From NCBI RefSeq assembly GCF_000218685.1, contig NW_006763303.1, positions 310,001-374,000 of the forward strand: DNA of 64,000 nucleotides, in the 5' to 3' direction. Numbering within the stretch: position 1 is the first letter of the stretch; every line of letters begins with the position of its first letter. The stretch comes from Serpula lacrymans var. lacrymans S7.9. Lineage: Eukaryota > Basidiomycota > Agaricomycetes > Boletales > Serpulaceae. The translations under genes were made by a program, and so were the position numbers. Shown piece after piece: positions 33,201 through 44,731 of the stretch. A model generated the notes under the pieces. That model searched no databases, was not told where the DNA came from, and saw only the letters and a program-made list of their open reading frames with translations.

Positions 33201-34663
33201 AATCCAGTAAACCAACCTTGGTTTCTGGATGGCTTGTGTTCATGACGGCTCTAGTTTCGGATCCAGTATAAATAATAAAGCCGACAGCTGAACCAGCAGC
33301 AAGAACGGTATTTGACCATAACACGTTCTCGGCGGTTAAAGGCTCGACAGTCGGAACGGGGACTACGGGTGTATCAGGAATAGGAGAAGCGGCTGATAGG
33401 GGAGGTGAATTCATCGTGAATGTGCCAATAAACGTATGTATATCCTTGATTGGAGCGTCCGCTGGTGTTATGAAGCTGTATGAGTTGCGTCTTATGCTGC
33501 AAAGAATTACATAAACCACCTACCGTATATTTCAGCATCCAAAGTTAAGAGGTCCCTCTCCAAAGGCAATTTCTGACAAGCGGGCACCGCAACTCGGAGT
33601 TTCCAATCTGTTTCTCCATCCAACTGATCGGTCCTGATGAAACAAGTACCAGAATGATCGGATGTCCTGAGTAAGACCATATCTGCAGGTACTCTTTGAT
33701 TCTTCTCCAAAAGCACCAAATCGCCGACTTGAAGTGAAGATGAAGGAACAGCGCGAGTATGTGGGCCATGGTCGACCATGTCCAGCGGAGAAGTGGGAGG
33801 ATGGTCGGGAGGTACAAGGATGAGGTACTTTTGTGAATTCGCCTCACGGTCTCTTAAGTTCCGCTTGTAGTCGTCGTAGGCCTCCTTTCCCATTGTGACA
33901 AACAGGACAAACGCGAGAGGTGCAATGTATGTCAAAATAAAACCTAGTACAAATAATAAGAACCGAAATATTATATTTTGGAGATGCATGTCACAAACCT
34001 ATCTTCAGCGCCGGAACAAATTGAGAAAGGGCGACCAGCAGAAAGTAGAGATTAAAGAAAAACTTGAATTGTTCATAGAAAACAATGGGAAGAAAGGTGA
34101 AGGCGTTGTATTTCTGATTTCGAACAGTGTTCGGTGGAAATCGACTCTGCAGTTTATCTGGCGGTTTGGTTAGGGGATATTAACTTCAATTTGGAGTATA
34201 AATTCCACGAACCCGGCGGTCGAAAAGGTATTATTCTAGACTTATCATTCTTCGCAACACTGCGTTTACTCAAAGTTGACGAGCGCTATCCAAGGGGTTT
34301 TAGCAGAACGTCGAAATGACTATCACCATAGCTCACGCGTGAAAGTGTTTCTGGCCGCTTTCTAACCTTTATTTCAATATCCTCGTCCTCGTCTTCAGAA
34401 TGACCATTTCGATCAACATTACCGAGCAAGGTCGCCTCTTCCTCTGGATCATCCGCGTATCTCTCTCTCTGCTTCCCTTTTCCATTCACACCTCTGACAT
34501 TCCTCGTCGAGGCGGCTATTGCAGCTTTCACAGTTGAGCGCATTCCGGTACTAGTATCTTCAGTGTCTTCGTAGTCTCCGTCGTGTTCACTGCTGTCTAA
34601 TGGAGTGTAACCCGCTCTAGACTTGCCAATTCTACCGATGGAATGAAGAGGGATATCCGACAT
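30300..34663 (-). CDS. NEO1: P4-ATPase phospholipid flippase, NEO1 type
   Basis: A multi-exon minus-strand gene of roughly 1,100 codons. It starts at ATG 34663 ([15 protein letters not shown]) with a charged cytosolic N-terminus. Then follow the first membrane pair ([27 protein letters not shown] region), the actuator with DGETDWKLR, the phosphorylation motif [10 protein letters not shown] (catalytic Asp at about 32815-32817), the nucleotide-binding [22 protein letters not shown], and the C-terminal membrane block ([19 protein letters not shown]) to a stop at 30300-30302. The sequence resembles the NEO1/ATP9 branch, which moves aminophospholipids in Golgi and endosome membranes without a Cdc50 partner. 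The 5' exons between 34050 and 34340 are uncertain. All catalytic motifs are intact. Confidence 0.93.
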
Positions 34664-35011
34664 AGACGTACTCGGACGCTTGTTCAACCGTTTTTCAAGA
34701 AAGCCAGAGTAAAACCAAGATTTAAAAGATGTCCTGGAAGAGTCTAGGAGAGAGCTAAGGCTCAAAGGAAAGCAGCGCTGCTGCGAGTACCAGTTCAAGG
34801 TATGCTGTGAACAAGTTCTACTATGATCACGCGTATCCGCGCCTGCGCCGGCCCTCAATCGGACACCGGATGTACAACATTCGGCAGACTGCTCGCTTCA
34901 GGCTCGAAAATGATATTACAATCAGCTTACAGTAGACCTCGCCGAAAAGAGGAGAAGTATATATTTTATAGTTGGAAGGGCGTAAACTAACATATAAATC
35001 TAGTGTCTAGC
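34664..35011. other. Intergenic between flippase and QCR2
   Basis: Holds the 5' region of the minus-strand flippase gene and the 3' region of the minus-strand QCR2 gene. No separate feature is seen. Confidence 0.5.
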
Positions 35012-36507
35012 TCAAAGCCCAATTTCATCAGAGAACGGCAGTGCGTGTATATCACCGACAGCCACATAAGTAGGCTTCCCCTTGACGATGGAGGAAACAA
35101 CCTGTAAATTGATAATCAATCATGGTTCTCGCCCAAAATATGGTGATACATTACCTTGGAGAAAGCAGCTGCGTCTACTTTGTCCAGTGCCAAAATAGTG
35201 GATTCGATGGAGGTCTCAGAGCCGGAGAAAATCTGCAGAAACATCAGCTCTCTATGCACAACACAGAGAAGGTGAACCATACCTTTGCAGCCAAGGTGTT
35301 TACGATACCCTCTCTACCATCCAGGGCACTAGCAGCGCTGAACTTGGCTTTTGCTATAGCCGTCTGCAGCTCGTCGCCCTTCACGCCAGCCGACTCTTTG
35401 AGTGCTTTTGTTGCAACTGTTGCAGCCTCTTTAACGCCCTGGGCAGTCGAACCTTGAACTAGAAGACCAAAGAGCGTTGCATCCGAGTATGGCAGAAGCA
35501 CAGTTTGAACGGATGTTCCTGCAGGGATACTAGTGGAAATGGGTGAAAGACCCTGAGACCACTTCACCGAGGGCTGAGGCGACAGATAGGCAGACAGCAC
35601 AGAAAGTGCAGGGTCAGCTGGGCCAGTTGTACCAAAGCCAATAAAGACCGTCTGAAGGCCGCCGTGCGATTGTATGCGTGTCTCGCCACCAAAGTAAGAC
35701 GATGGAGAAGTAGCAGGAGCTACGGAGGACGCGGCAGACGCAAGGGATTTTTCAACCAGCTTGGCAAGCGTCGACTGGTCGATGCCTGTACCGACCACAG
35801 CAATGTTGCCCTTGCTGAATACTGACGAAGCATATGACTTGATTTCCTCGGTGGTAATGGCGTGGTGTGGTGAAGCAAAAATTGACGAACCAAGCCCGGA
35901 ACGGAAGGCAAGTGCATGAGCGGCCTCGACAGCGAGCGTTGCAGAGTCCGAGGAAGCAGCTTGGCTCTCAGCCTCGACCACTGGGACAACGTATTCGTCG
36001 TACTCATGACGAAGGTATTTTCCAGAAGTAATGAATGATGAAATGAGGTCCACGAAGAAGGGCCTGTAAAATGTCGGTTCAGGGATGGCAATGTTGGTAG
36101 CACCCATGTTACAGTTACACTCACTCGTCACCTCGCAAAAACTCTGCAGTCAAAGCCAGGTGCTCCCGAGACAAGCTCGAAGAAAGAACACCACCGTAAA
36201 GTTCGCTCTCTCGGACTGTTCCTAAAGCCGATCGTTTGGCAGTGCTCTAAAGTGTAGTTTTGGATGAAAAGTTGAAAGATAAAGTGTGTATGCAAACAAA
36301 TACCTTGAAAGCAAAGTTTTTCAGTGCATGAGCAACACCAGGTTTAGTCTCATATCTGCTTCCAGCTTTGATGAGGAACGTGACGGCCGAGGTGGGTTGT
36401 CCGTTGTCTACCGCCGCAACCTTCACGCCAGCGGTGTCAACGACGGTAGCAAAGTTGCGCGCTATACGCGACGCATTGCGTGCGGCCGACGCTCTTGCAG
36501 CAAGCAT
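35012..36507 (-). CDS. QCR2: Cytochrome bc1 complex core protein 2, mitochondrial
   Basis: Exons 36304-36507, 36125-36246, 35283-36063, 35155-35232 and 35012-35101 join to 425 codons (424 aa). The N-terminus MLAARASAARNASRIARNFAT is an Arg/Ala-rich mitochondrial presequence without acids. The M16 peptidase-like fold follows: VTFLIKAGSRYE, HALKNFAFKSTAKRS, LSREHLALTAEFLRGDE, the linker and the C-terminal half (GGLQTVFIGFGTTG). The HxxEH zinc motif of true processing peptidases is absent, as expected for core protein 2. It supports ubiquinol-cytochrome c reductase in the inner mitochondrial membrane. Length and intron style are normal. Confidence 0.92.
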
Positions 36508-36700
36508 CGAGATACTTTGTAGAAAAGGACGTGTCTGGTCTGCTCAAAAGCTTTGCGCTGTTTGCGGTACAGCTCGGTCGGAGTTGGTTCGCTGGCGGTA
36601 GACTCCGTTTTTATCCGACTCACTTACCCCCGCATATGATAAGTATCGAACGAGGCTGTAGGACAGCAGTACGACTATATATTTTTTGTTAACAACAACA

Positions 36701-36901
36701 ATGTCATTCGATAGCATTGCAAAACAGTTACAACAAGCGGCAAAATGCCTTACACAAGATCAACAACGAGAACACTGGGACAGCAAGAAAAAAGAGCATA
36801 GCAAGAAAAGCAAGAAGATAACCAAGAAAACAAGTTTGCATAATTTTGTAGCGACCCTAATCTATTCTTTTCACACCTTCGTAGCCCACACAGTGTGGTA
36901 G
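36701..36901 (+). CDS. Small Lys-rich open frame, doubtful
   Basis: A 66-codon frame from ATG 36701: MSFDSIAKQLQQAAK followed by a Lys/Ser run (KKKEHSKKSKK) and a hydrophobic end. It starts about 190 bp upstream of QCR2 on the opposite strand and overlaps the 3' end of the methyltransferase gene by about 30 bp. No family is recognised; it may only be low-complexity non-coding sequence. Confidence 0.2.
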   Translation: MSFDSIAKQLQQAAKCLTQDQQREHWDSKKKEHSKKSKKITKKTSLHNFVATLIYSFHTFVAHTVW

Positions 36902-38164
36902 ACACTGACCATCCCACGCACGGTGTTCATGTCGTTCAGAAACCTACCAACCACGTCCTCCAGTTCCCACTCAAGCATCCCCACATCGCGGAGCATGGGC
37001 TTGAGACTATCTGCGAAAATTTCCATCGCAGCCTTATAAGTCCTACCCACGCTCTGCATACCCGGGTCTTCATGCCAGTCACCAATCGGGATAAAGTGCT
37101 CCTGGACAGTGATGTCCTCAAACAACCCGGATTCATGAATCCATTGAGGGATGTCGGAGGTGATTTCACGTAATTGACGGTAGCGAGCGAGCCTATCGTT
37201 GATGACACGAAAGAAATTCCCCGCCCCAGGTGCATAGGCGGAAGTGTGAAGTCGAGAGTTTGGAGCGTATTTGACATAGCGACCAACTTCACCTGAGAAG
37301 AAAAGGCCGCCTGGGCGCAAGACCCTCGCAACTTCTCTCAACATGGCCGGATAGTCCACGACCTGAAAACACATATCAGGTACATGCACGAGGGCGTGAT
37401 ACAATAGACTAACCGCCAACGACACACTGCGTGCGTGGACGAAATCCATAGTATTGTCGTGCCATCGCAACAAGCGATTAACGTCTGCCATTTCAAAATG
37501 CACATTTGCAGGCGGCTCTCTCGTTGCGATTGGGACTGGAACAGTTTGTGTTGAGTCTCAGTGTGTAAACAAGTAAATACAGACTATACCAATATCCACG
37601 CCATGAAATCTGACGTGTGTAAATTCGCTTGCCATATCCATTACCCTACGTAAAGCGCATCCTAAGTCACGCTCGAAAAGTCATTGATTGAGTATCGGAT
37701 GATCAGACTTACCATTTGCCTGTTCCTGTGCACAAATCGAGCACGCGTCTGTGCATCCCCGGTGTAGGGGTCAAGATCTGGGCAAGTGGGACAACATAAT
37801 TCGCATTGAGCAGCTGGCACAATGCGTCATGTTGAAAGTTGAGCCTCTAAAAGGGCAAGCATACGCGTCAGTGTCGATAACCTGGGGACAACGCCATTTG
37901 AACGCGACGTACTTGCTGTTCAGGCCCATCTACGGGCAATGGATAAGGCAAGCCACCATGAGAATGGAAGAGTCGGCCATCCCGTTCATCGAAATAACCC
38001 TCAAACTCGTGAGGTTGAATTTCAGTGAGAACGGAGGATGTATCCGAAGCAGCGTCCGAGTCATCAATGTCTACATGATTCCCGTTTGTTACTGTAGCGA
38101 AAACCTGATTGTCCGGCTCGTCGTCTGAATCCTGAGCGGCTTGTCGAGACGGGTCTATGGCCAT
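36871..38164 (-). CDS. SAM-dependent methyltransferase (UbiE/type 11 like)
   Basis: A multi-exon minus-strand gene starting at ATG 38164 (MAIDPSRQAAQDSDDE). After an acidic N-terminus come YFDERDGRLFHSHGGLPYPLP, then the AdoMet-binding LDLCTGTGKW, VRFHGVDI, VHFEMADVNRLLRW, and the post-I block VDYPAMLREVARVLRPGGLFFSGEV. The C-terminus is a family-typical extension ending in YHTVWATKV. An intron near 37365-37413 is clear (donor GTTAGT, acceptor TTTCAG). This group of fungal methyltransferases includes LaeA-like and small-molecule enzymes; the substrate cannot be read from the sequence. A cytosolic or nuclear location is inferred from the lack of a signal peptide. Confidence 0.85.
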
Positions 38165-38898
38165 GACAAAGAAAAAGCGAAGGGAAATGGGGGAGTCAGG
38201 ACGACACCCGCCTGAAGAGGAAGGGAGATGAGAAGAGAGCTAAATCGGACACAGCAATCCCTGAATTTTATACCGACAGTAAACTCAGCGAAACAGTAGA
38301 AGCTGGACACGAGGACAAGCGGGCTTTTGGAATGGTAGTTCAGATGGGAATGATCCACGGCAACGTGTCGGTAGTGAGGTCCCCAGAGGGAGACCAAGCA
38401 AGGGTGGGTGCGGGTGGATGATATATAAAAAATGACAAAACAAGGCTAGATGATTTGAGGACGAGAATTTGAATTTATGTTGCGGGTTTCAGGTGGACTG
38501 TTCGAGGAATGAATGATTAATGTGGAGGGCATGTTCAGCATCGATGGCGGACAGGTGATGGAGTCCTGATCAGGAACGGATGGAGAAGAATAACCCAATG
38601 AAGTGCAAGGGCTGGGGGAAAGCCGACATTTACGTGATGGGACCAGAATAAAGAGCGGGCAGACAAATGAAGACAAAAAAACGAACCGAAGGTCCTGAAC
38701 CAAGTTCGACGTTTTTGATGCGGCGGTTGCACTATCTGAAATCTCTTGCTATCGGCATCTGATCCACCAATAGACCAGGATTCTACCTCTGGGATCAATA
38801 AAAAAGACGCCTATGTGACTGGGTACGGGTTAATTCTGTCTGCCTTCTTACGGCGTGTTCTTCGCGCGGTACCGCTAATCCTGAGTAATTCTCAGGTA
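38165..38898. other. Intergenic, methyltransferase promoter side
   Basis: Contains only weak overlapping frames on the minus strand with no splice logic or motif, and CT-rich leader-like sequence next to the methyltransferase start. Confidence 0.4.
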
Positions 38899-39388
38899 CT
38901 ATGGATGTGACATATTTTTGACACACTTGTCAGCCAACAAACGATTCACTGGCGGCAGCGGAAGCAAATTGGCTTCCCTCTTCTGTGCAGGCTGATTGCT
39001 GAAGAGCCGTTGTTTCTTCGCATTACGTAGATCCCTGCAGGGACACTCAATCTCAGCACACGAGCAAGATAAACGACACGCACCAGACGTTAGATCTCTG
39101 ACACGTTGACTGTGAGTAGCCGTTGCAGCACTATGGGGATCCCTGCCAAATGTAGATGCGCTAAGATGCGAACAAGTTAGCACTTTGATCGTTTCTATGA
39201 ATGCCATCCTCTCTTTCATAATAATTACGCTTACTTACAGGTTTGGTGCTGTCTAATTGCAGCCTGTTAGGCTGACGCTGACTGGTGTAGGTCCCTGTAA
39301 TATTCAGCGACGAGAGCACCGTCTGCTCGCCTCGCGTTTCTACAGCCAATGTTTCACGCGACTGGCTAGCATCACGTGTTTCGTACAT
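38899..39388 (-). CDS. Hypothetical Cys-containing protein, model uncertain
   Basis: Two minus-strand open segments. The first begins at ATG 39388 (MYETRDASQSRETLAVET) and reaches a good GTAAGT donor near 39237. The second, ending at 38899, carries a Cys cluster CRLSCSCAEIECPCRDL followed by KKQRLFSNQ. I could not join them in frame with a standard intron, so either the start is ATG 39219 or a splice site is unusual. No family is recognised. The gene would be divergent from the DNA polymerase gene, with only about 140 bp between the starts. Confidence 0.35.
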
Positions 39389-39530
39389 TTTTTATTGTGC
39401 CCCTATCGCCATCAAATAATGTGAGACGCGTCTTGCTCTGACTCCGACCTCCCAATCTCATTTATAAAGAGCAACGTGTAGCATACTGTGGGGAACGCGT
39501 CCCCCTTCTTTTTCTCAGCTCTACACCACC

Positions 39531-42500
39531 ATGTCCGACTTGGACGACTTCTATGCCGAACAAGAGAGAAGGATGAATCTTCCAGATGAACATATCGATG
39601 ATTATCTTCGCCGTCTCAGATATCATAAGAAAAGGTAAAGTAACGACATGATACGTTTCTTTGTTTCCTCTCAGCCTGAATCCAATGTGCAGTGGGACTC
39701 ACGCCCGCGCCAGTGTCTACACGCCTGTCATAGATAAGAAGATCAATGAACACCAGCAAAATTATACCCAGCGCGAGGATGATCATACACGCCACAATTC
39801 TGGACTTCTGGTAGCAGATACTAACATGGTCACCGCATCGAGAATCACAGAACCTTCCCCTTCTTCTGGAAAGTACGACGGCACGTTCCTTCGAAAACCA
39901 CATATATTCTGACCTTGGCGTTCACAGCCTCAAGCGCAAGATGCTTCAGCCGAGTCAAATTAAGGTGTCTCTCGAAAAGAGGCTGAAACATAAACACGAG
40001 CCAACTCTTGAAAACGTTTTGGTGGATCCCAGTATACAGCCTGCTGTTATCTCGCGTAATGAAACTTCCGAGTATGTCCCGTTACATTCGTCTACTGTTA
40101 ATGAGCACTTTGATAAAAATGGGTCAAGACGCGGAACAGTGATGAACATTCCTGGAACGGATTCCGTCTGGCACTCGGTCTCCAAAAAGGATGATAACCA
40201 AACATTGCACGCTGGGGTCTCCGGCCAGAAGCCGGATGCGCGAAATCGGCATATATTTTCTGTTAGCAATCTGGAACATGTTGCCGCCCATGTAAAGGAT
40301 ATCGATTCGAATGATCAATGTGCTCAGAGTGCAGAGTCACCTCCTGCGACAGTCAAGGAAACCGATGTCATCAAGTCTGTAGCGAAGTCTAAAAGTGGCA
40401 GTTACGATCACGGTGAGGGTTCTGGAAAAGGGATAGTCAAATCTGTCGCGAACGCGACGACCGTCCGCAGTCCAGCGCCTATCTTGGGTCAGGTACTCCA
40501 GAGACCTCAGCCTGAGGTACAGGGTGTATCTGTTATCTCTGATCACCGTCTTCCAGCTGATGAAGGCGGCAAGGCCATCAAAGCGCCAACGACAAACCTA
40601 GCTATTCTGACAGCTGATGCTACCCACGGTCTCAGCGAGGCTCCTTCGTTTTCCTTCGTTCCTCCGTCGTCTTCTCATAGTAGAGAAGTTAGCACCAAAA
40701 AAATTACTCATGCTGACACCATAGCAGACTTTCCGGTAGGACGGCCGAGCTTTGCACCTAACGCGACTTCAACGCCGCTAGTACCCCCCAGATTATCGAG
40801 ATCACGCTTTCCGCCACAGGCCACTTTAAAACCTACTCATGAAGGGTCGAGTACTAGTGACCAATATCCAAAGCCTAACTCCCACAAAAGGGTGACGAAA
40901 GCAAGCACCGTTCCCAATGCAAGCTATATAACCACTCCTGGGACCTCGTCTTCGGATGGCCTCAGTCGCGTATCATCTGTATCCGATGTGTCTGAACTAT
41001 CTTCTTCTCCTTCCATCCTCGCGAGCGATGAGAAGATGAAGTCTGTTGGCAGGAGCACATGCAAAGCCTCTTCCACATCAGTCGTCAAGTCCAAGGTTAT
41101 CAAGCAGTCAAAGAAGAAGGAGAAGCCTCCCTTGATGACACCCCTAGAATATGCGCAGAAGTTACAATCAAAACTTGACTTGCCGAACGTGCGCAAAACG
41201 AATTACCTCCGTGGAAAGCGTATTTTTTACGTGGGCGGTGATATGCAATACGCCAGCACGAAGACAAGGGGGCGTATGGATTACGTGGGTAATCATCTCT
41301 TTCATATCACTTTTTCAGTGTTCTCGGGGTACCATACCCCATGTATTTCTGTGATTGGTTTCAATTTGATCTTCATTGCGATGATTGGCTCTCGTAACCT
41401 TTTCTTTTCTGGGCGTGTACTCATTATTGTATCTTTTTACGGCATATCAGTGGTATTGACGCTCTCAGCGGTCTTGTTCATTTCCGCTGATCTTCTCCCG
41501 CAGATTGTTAAGCACGGGGGAACACTTTTACCCTTGTATAACCCGGAAGAAGTCACACATATCGTTACAGATGCCAATACTCGACCGACTCTGCGAGCTC
41601 TTGGGCTCAAATCACTGACAGGAATCCCGGATCACATCCCTACCGTCAAATGGAGCTGGGTGATCTCTGGGTTGGGTCGCTTAGGTATCCACAAAGCGAG
41701 TGGGAATACGAGCAAGGACAAGGGCAAAGGTAAAGCGATCGAGACAGCGGTGGAGAATGAAGTCGCGGAAGAAGTGCAAATGGACTACGAATTCTTGCAT
41801 GCTGCATTCCCGGATCGTATAGATGCTGGCAGGAGTTGGCAAAGACTCACAAGTGGCAGCGAGATGGGAAAGCAAGCTCTGAAAAAGCTCCAAGTAAAGG
41901 GGAAACACCCAGACAACGGTAAAGGCAAAGATGCGGATCAGTTAGTGGGCGCTGGCGCTCAGATTGATAATAGCGATCTTAGTCGAATCTCGTAAGTCGA
42001 GTTGGTCACTGTTGCCGTCCATAAACTCAATTTATAGCTTTGATCTTGATCTCTAGCGATTTCACACAGGATCTCAAGTCCAGCCATCCTCAGGGCCCGC
42101 TCGAAATACTTCCCGCACCGCCTTTAAATATATCGACATCTGCCAAATGCAATGGCTCTGGCAACGCAGAAGCTACTACTTCGACGGACAGGCGCCCTGC
42201 GGATGATAAAAAGGATCCTCTAGCTGAGTTTTATCCTCAGGCGAAAGCGGAGCGTGATGCTGCTGTATGTAGCCTTGTCTGTGGCGTCAGTAAACTCAAA
42301 CAATAACACACCTATACTTTAGTGGCGATATGAAGATTCGGACATAGAAGACGACTGTGATGAAATATTTCCTCCCGTAGAAAATGTTCGTGTCAAAAAA
42401 GTAAGCAATTCTGTACATATATATTACGAGCTGAGAGATAGAGTTTCCTTAGGGTTTTACGTGCGATAAGAAAGAGGTTCAGCGAACTGAATGCGCCAAT

Positions 42501-44217
42501 CAAGATATCATACACAAGGTGAGTTTTTTTTTATTCAGACAAGAGGACGCATTCTAGACCATGCTTACGTTTTCATTCGCGTAGCTGCAGGAACTTATGG
42601 AACTGCACAAGTCGAAAGCCTCCGATGATGACCACTGGAGAGTCATCGGATACGCCAAATGTTAGTCAAATAGTTTAAAGTTCACTTCCCCCGTCGCCCC
42701 CACGTATTGAACTTTGTCTTACTTTATTGCAGGTATCAGAGCACTAAGAAATTATCCTCGGAGAATTAAATCTCTAAATGAAGCGCGGGCTATCAGAGGT
42801 GTTGGAGAGAAAACAGCACTGAAGGTAGGCGCCACTATACGGTCGAGATCCCAGAATAATCAATTTTGCATTTTCAGATCATGGAAATTATAAAGACGGG
42901 AGATTTGCGTCGTATCGAATACGAAAGAACGGAGGACATAGAGGCTACAACCATTTTTCAAGGGATATATGGTGTCGGCATGTCCTGTTTCCTCACTAAA
43001 TGAAACTTTTTCCTGATTGCAATCACAGGTCGACAAATAGCACTCATGTGGTACGCCAATGGCTGCCGCACACTAGATGATATCAAAGCGCGAAAAGGTG
43101 GAATAAAAGTATCGTCTGTGCAAGATATTGGTATACAGTTCTATGACGGTGAGATTCCCAGTATATCAGTGTGAATTCTGTTTGTTCATGTATTTTATGA
43201 CAGATATCAATGCGAGGATGCCCAGGGCTGAAGCTCAGCAGATCTTTACTCTCGTCAAACAGCAAGGTAAATATATCACGTCCAAAAACAGCTCACATAG
43301 CTCACGGGGAATTTTTGCAAAGCACTCGCATTGGACCCGAGACTTTTCATCGAGATCATGGGGAGCTTCAGGAGGTGAGTTGGCCCGGGCGCCTTAAGCA
43401 CGCCATATCAGCCGCTGATGAATTGCTGTATCTATTTAATAGGGGCAAGGCTGATTGCGGAGATATCGACATTCTACTGACACGTCCCGTTGATGATGGG
43501 AAGACGCATTCTGGCAAGCTCAATGATTTCACACGTCCCCTTTTATTCTTAGCTAAGCCACGTTGACAGGCCTTCTCCTTAATCTACTTTCGTCCCTTCA
43601 TGCTGCTGATATATTGACTGAGGACCTTTCTTTACCTGATGACTTCTCTTCTTTGGAATTGTCATATCGTGGGCTCTGCCATCTCCCTGAAGAGGGGTCA
43701 AGACGGAGAAGAATCGATATCCTTTGTGTGCCTTGGGAGAGGAGAGGCGCAGCTTTACTGTACTTTACGGTATGTTTTAATGCATGACACTCGCAATATA
43801 CTATCGTGAGTGACACTGACATTACTGAACTCAGGGTGACGACATTGTGCGTACATGAAAGTTGATCATAATTCGAAACCATCGTCTCAACGCTTAATTT
43901 TCCAGTTCAATCGTGCCATCAGGTTGAAGGCAAACGTTCTGGGATACTCATTAAATCAGCGTGGTCTTTACCATGGAGTTGTACGCGATCCACGGGACCG
44001 ACGCATCAAAGTATGCGAGGGTTAGTTATTGTTATGTCTTACCCGACGGAACTTTCTGAGAATTATCTCATTGTAGGAACTATCATAGCATCCGAGACAG
44101 AAGAAGAGATATTTAAGATATTAGGTCAGTGGTTCTCCACGTTTCTAGTATGCCGATGGTACAATTTTCTTCTTAGGTGTACCTTGGCAGGAGCCTCATG
44201 AGCGTGTACGAGGATGA
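39531..44217 (+). CDS. DNA polymerase X family (lambda-like) with BRCT domain
   Basis: Starts at ATG 39531 (MSDLDDFYAEQERRMNL); exons 39531-39634, 39675-39872 and 39928-41284 join in frame. A long Ser/Pro-rich linker precedes a BRCT domain (YLRGKRIFYVGGD, GGTLLPLY, VTHIVTD, VKWSWV) split by intron 41285-41503. Further exons give the 8-kDa domain (DHWRVIGYAKCIRALRNYP), the helix-hairpin-helix IRGVGEKTALK, FQGIYGVGRQIALMWY, SFRRGKADCGDIDILLT with two catalytic Asp near 43460-43480, RRIDILCVP with the third near 43710-43730, and NQRGLYHGV. The end is VPWQEPHERVRG at 44217. Pol lambda fills gaps in base-excision repair and end joining in the nucleus. All three metal-binding Asp are present. Confidence 0.92.
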
Positions 44218-44731
44218 GCTGCAACCCCTTGCGTTCTCTAATATTTGTAACTCGAAGCTTGGCATGGAGTATTATGTAGTATTAAAGAGCGCATTGTCGC
44301 CCTCTCAAGACGATTGCCGTCAGGTTCTGTATAAGCATTATTAATTACCATGTCTGAAATTGAGTTTATGTACTCAACTAGGATCCGTAGAACATATGAG
44401 GTTGTTCAATTAAAACCGGACCGACGCAGCAGATTTTGTGGTCGATCTTATCGTGGGGTGACAGGTTACAGTCATATGTAGTCAGAGGGCAAGGACCATC
44501 CCATCAGACCCGTTACTCTGGTGGGATCAAACTTTAGATTAATCAAGCTAGTATACTGCTCTGAAAACATCAATGACAAATTACAATACACAATTTGGCA
44601 TATGCGTGACTCTTAGAGAGTAAGGTTACGCTCTGAAATACGGGCCCCGATGGAAGTATCTCGGTAGTGGCACAATGCAACACGGGAGCATGTGTTATAG
44701 CAGTCAAGCTAACCAGCCACGTACGAGATTG
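44218..44731. other. Intergenic, 3' ends of convergent genes
   Basis: Lies between the stops of the polymerase (plus) and A-T-R (minus) genes. No open frame of note, and no repeat that I can see. Confidence 0.5.
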
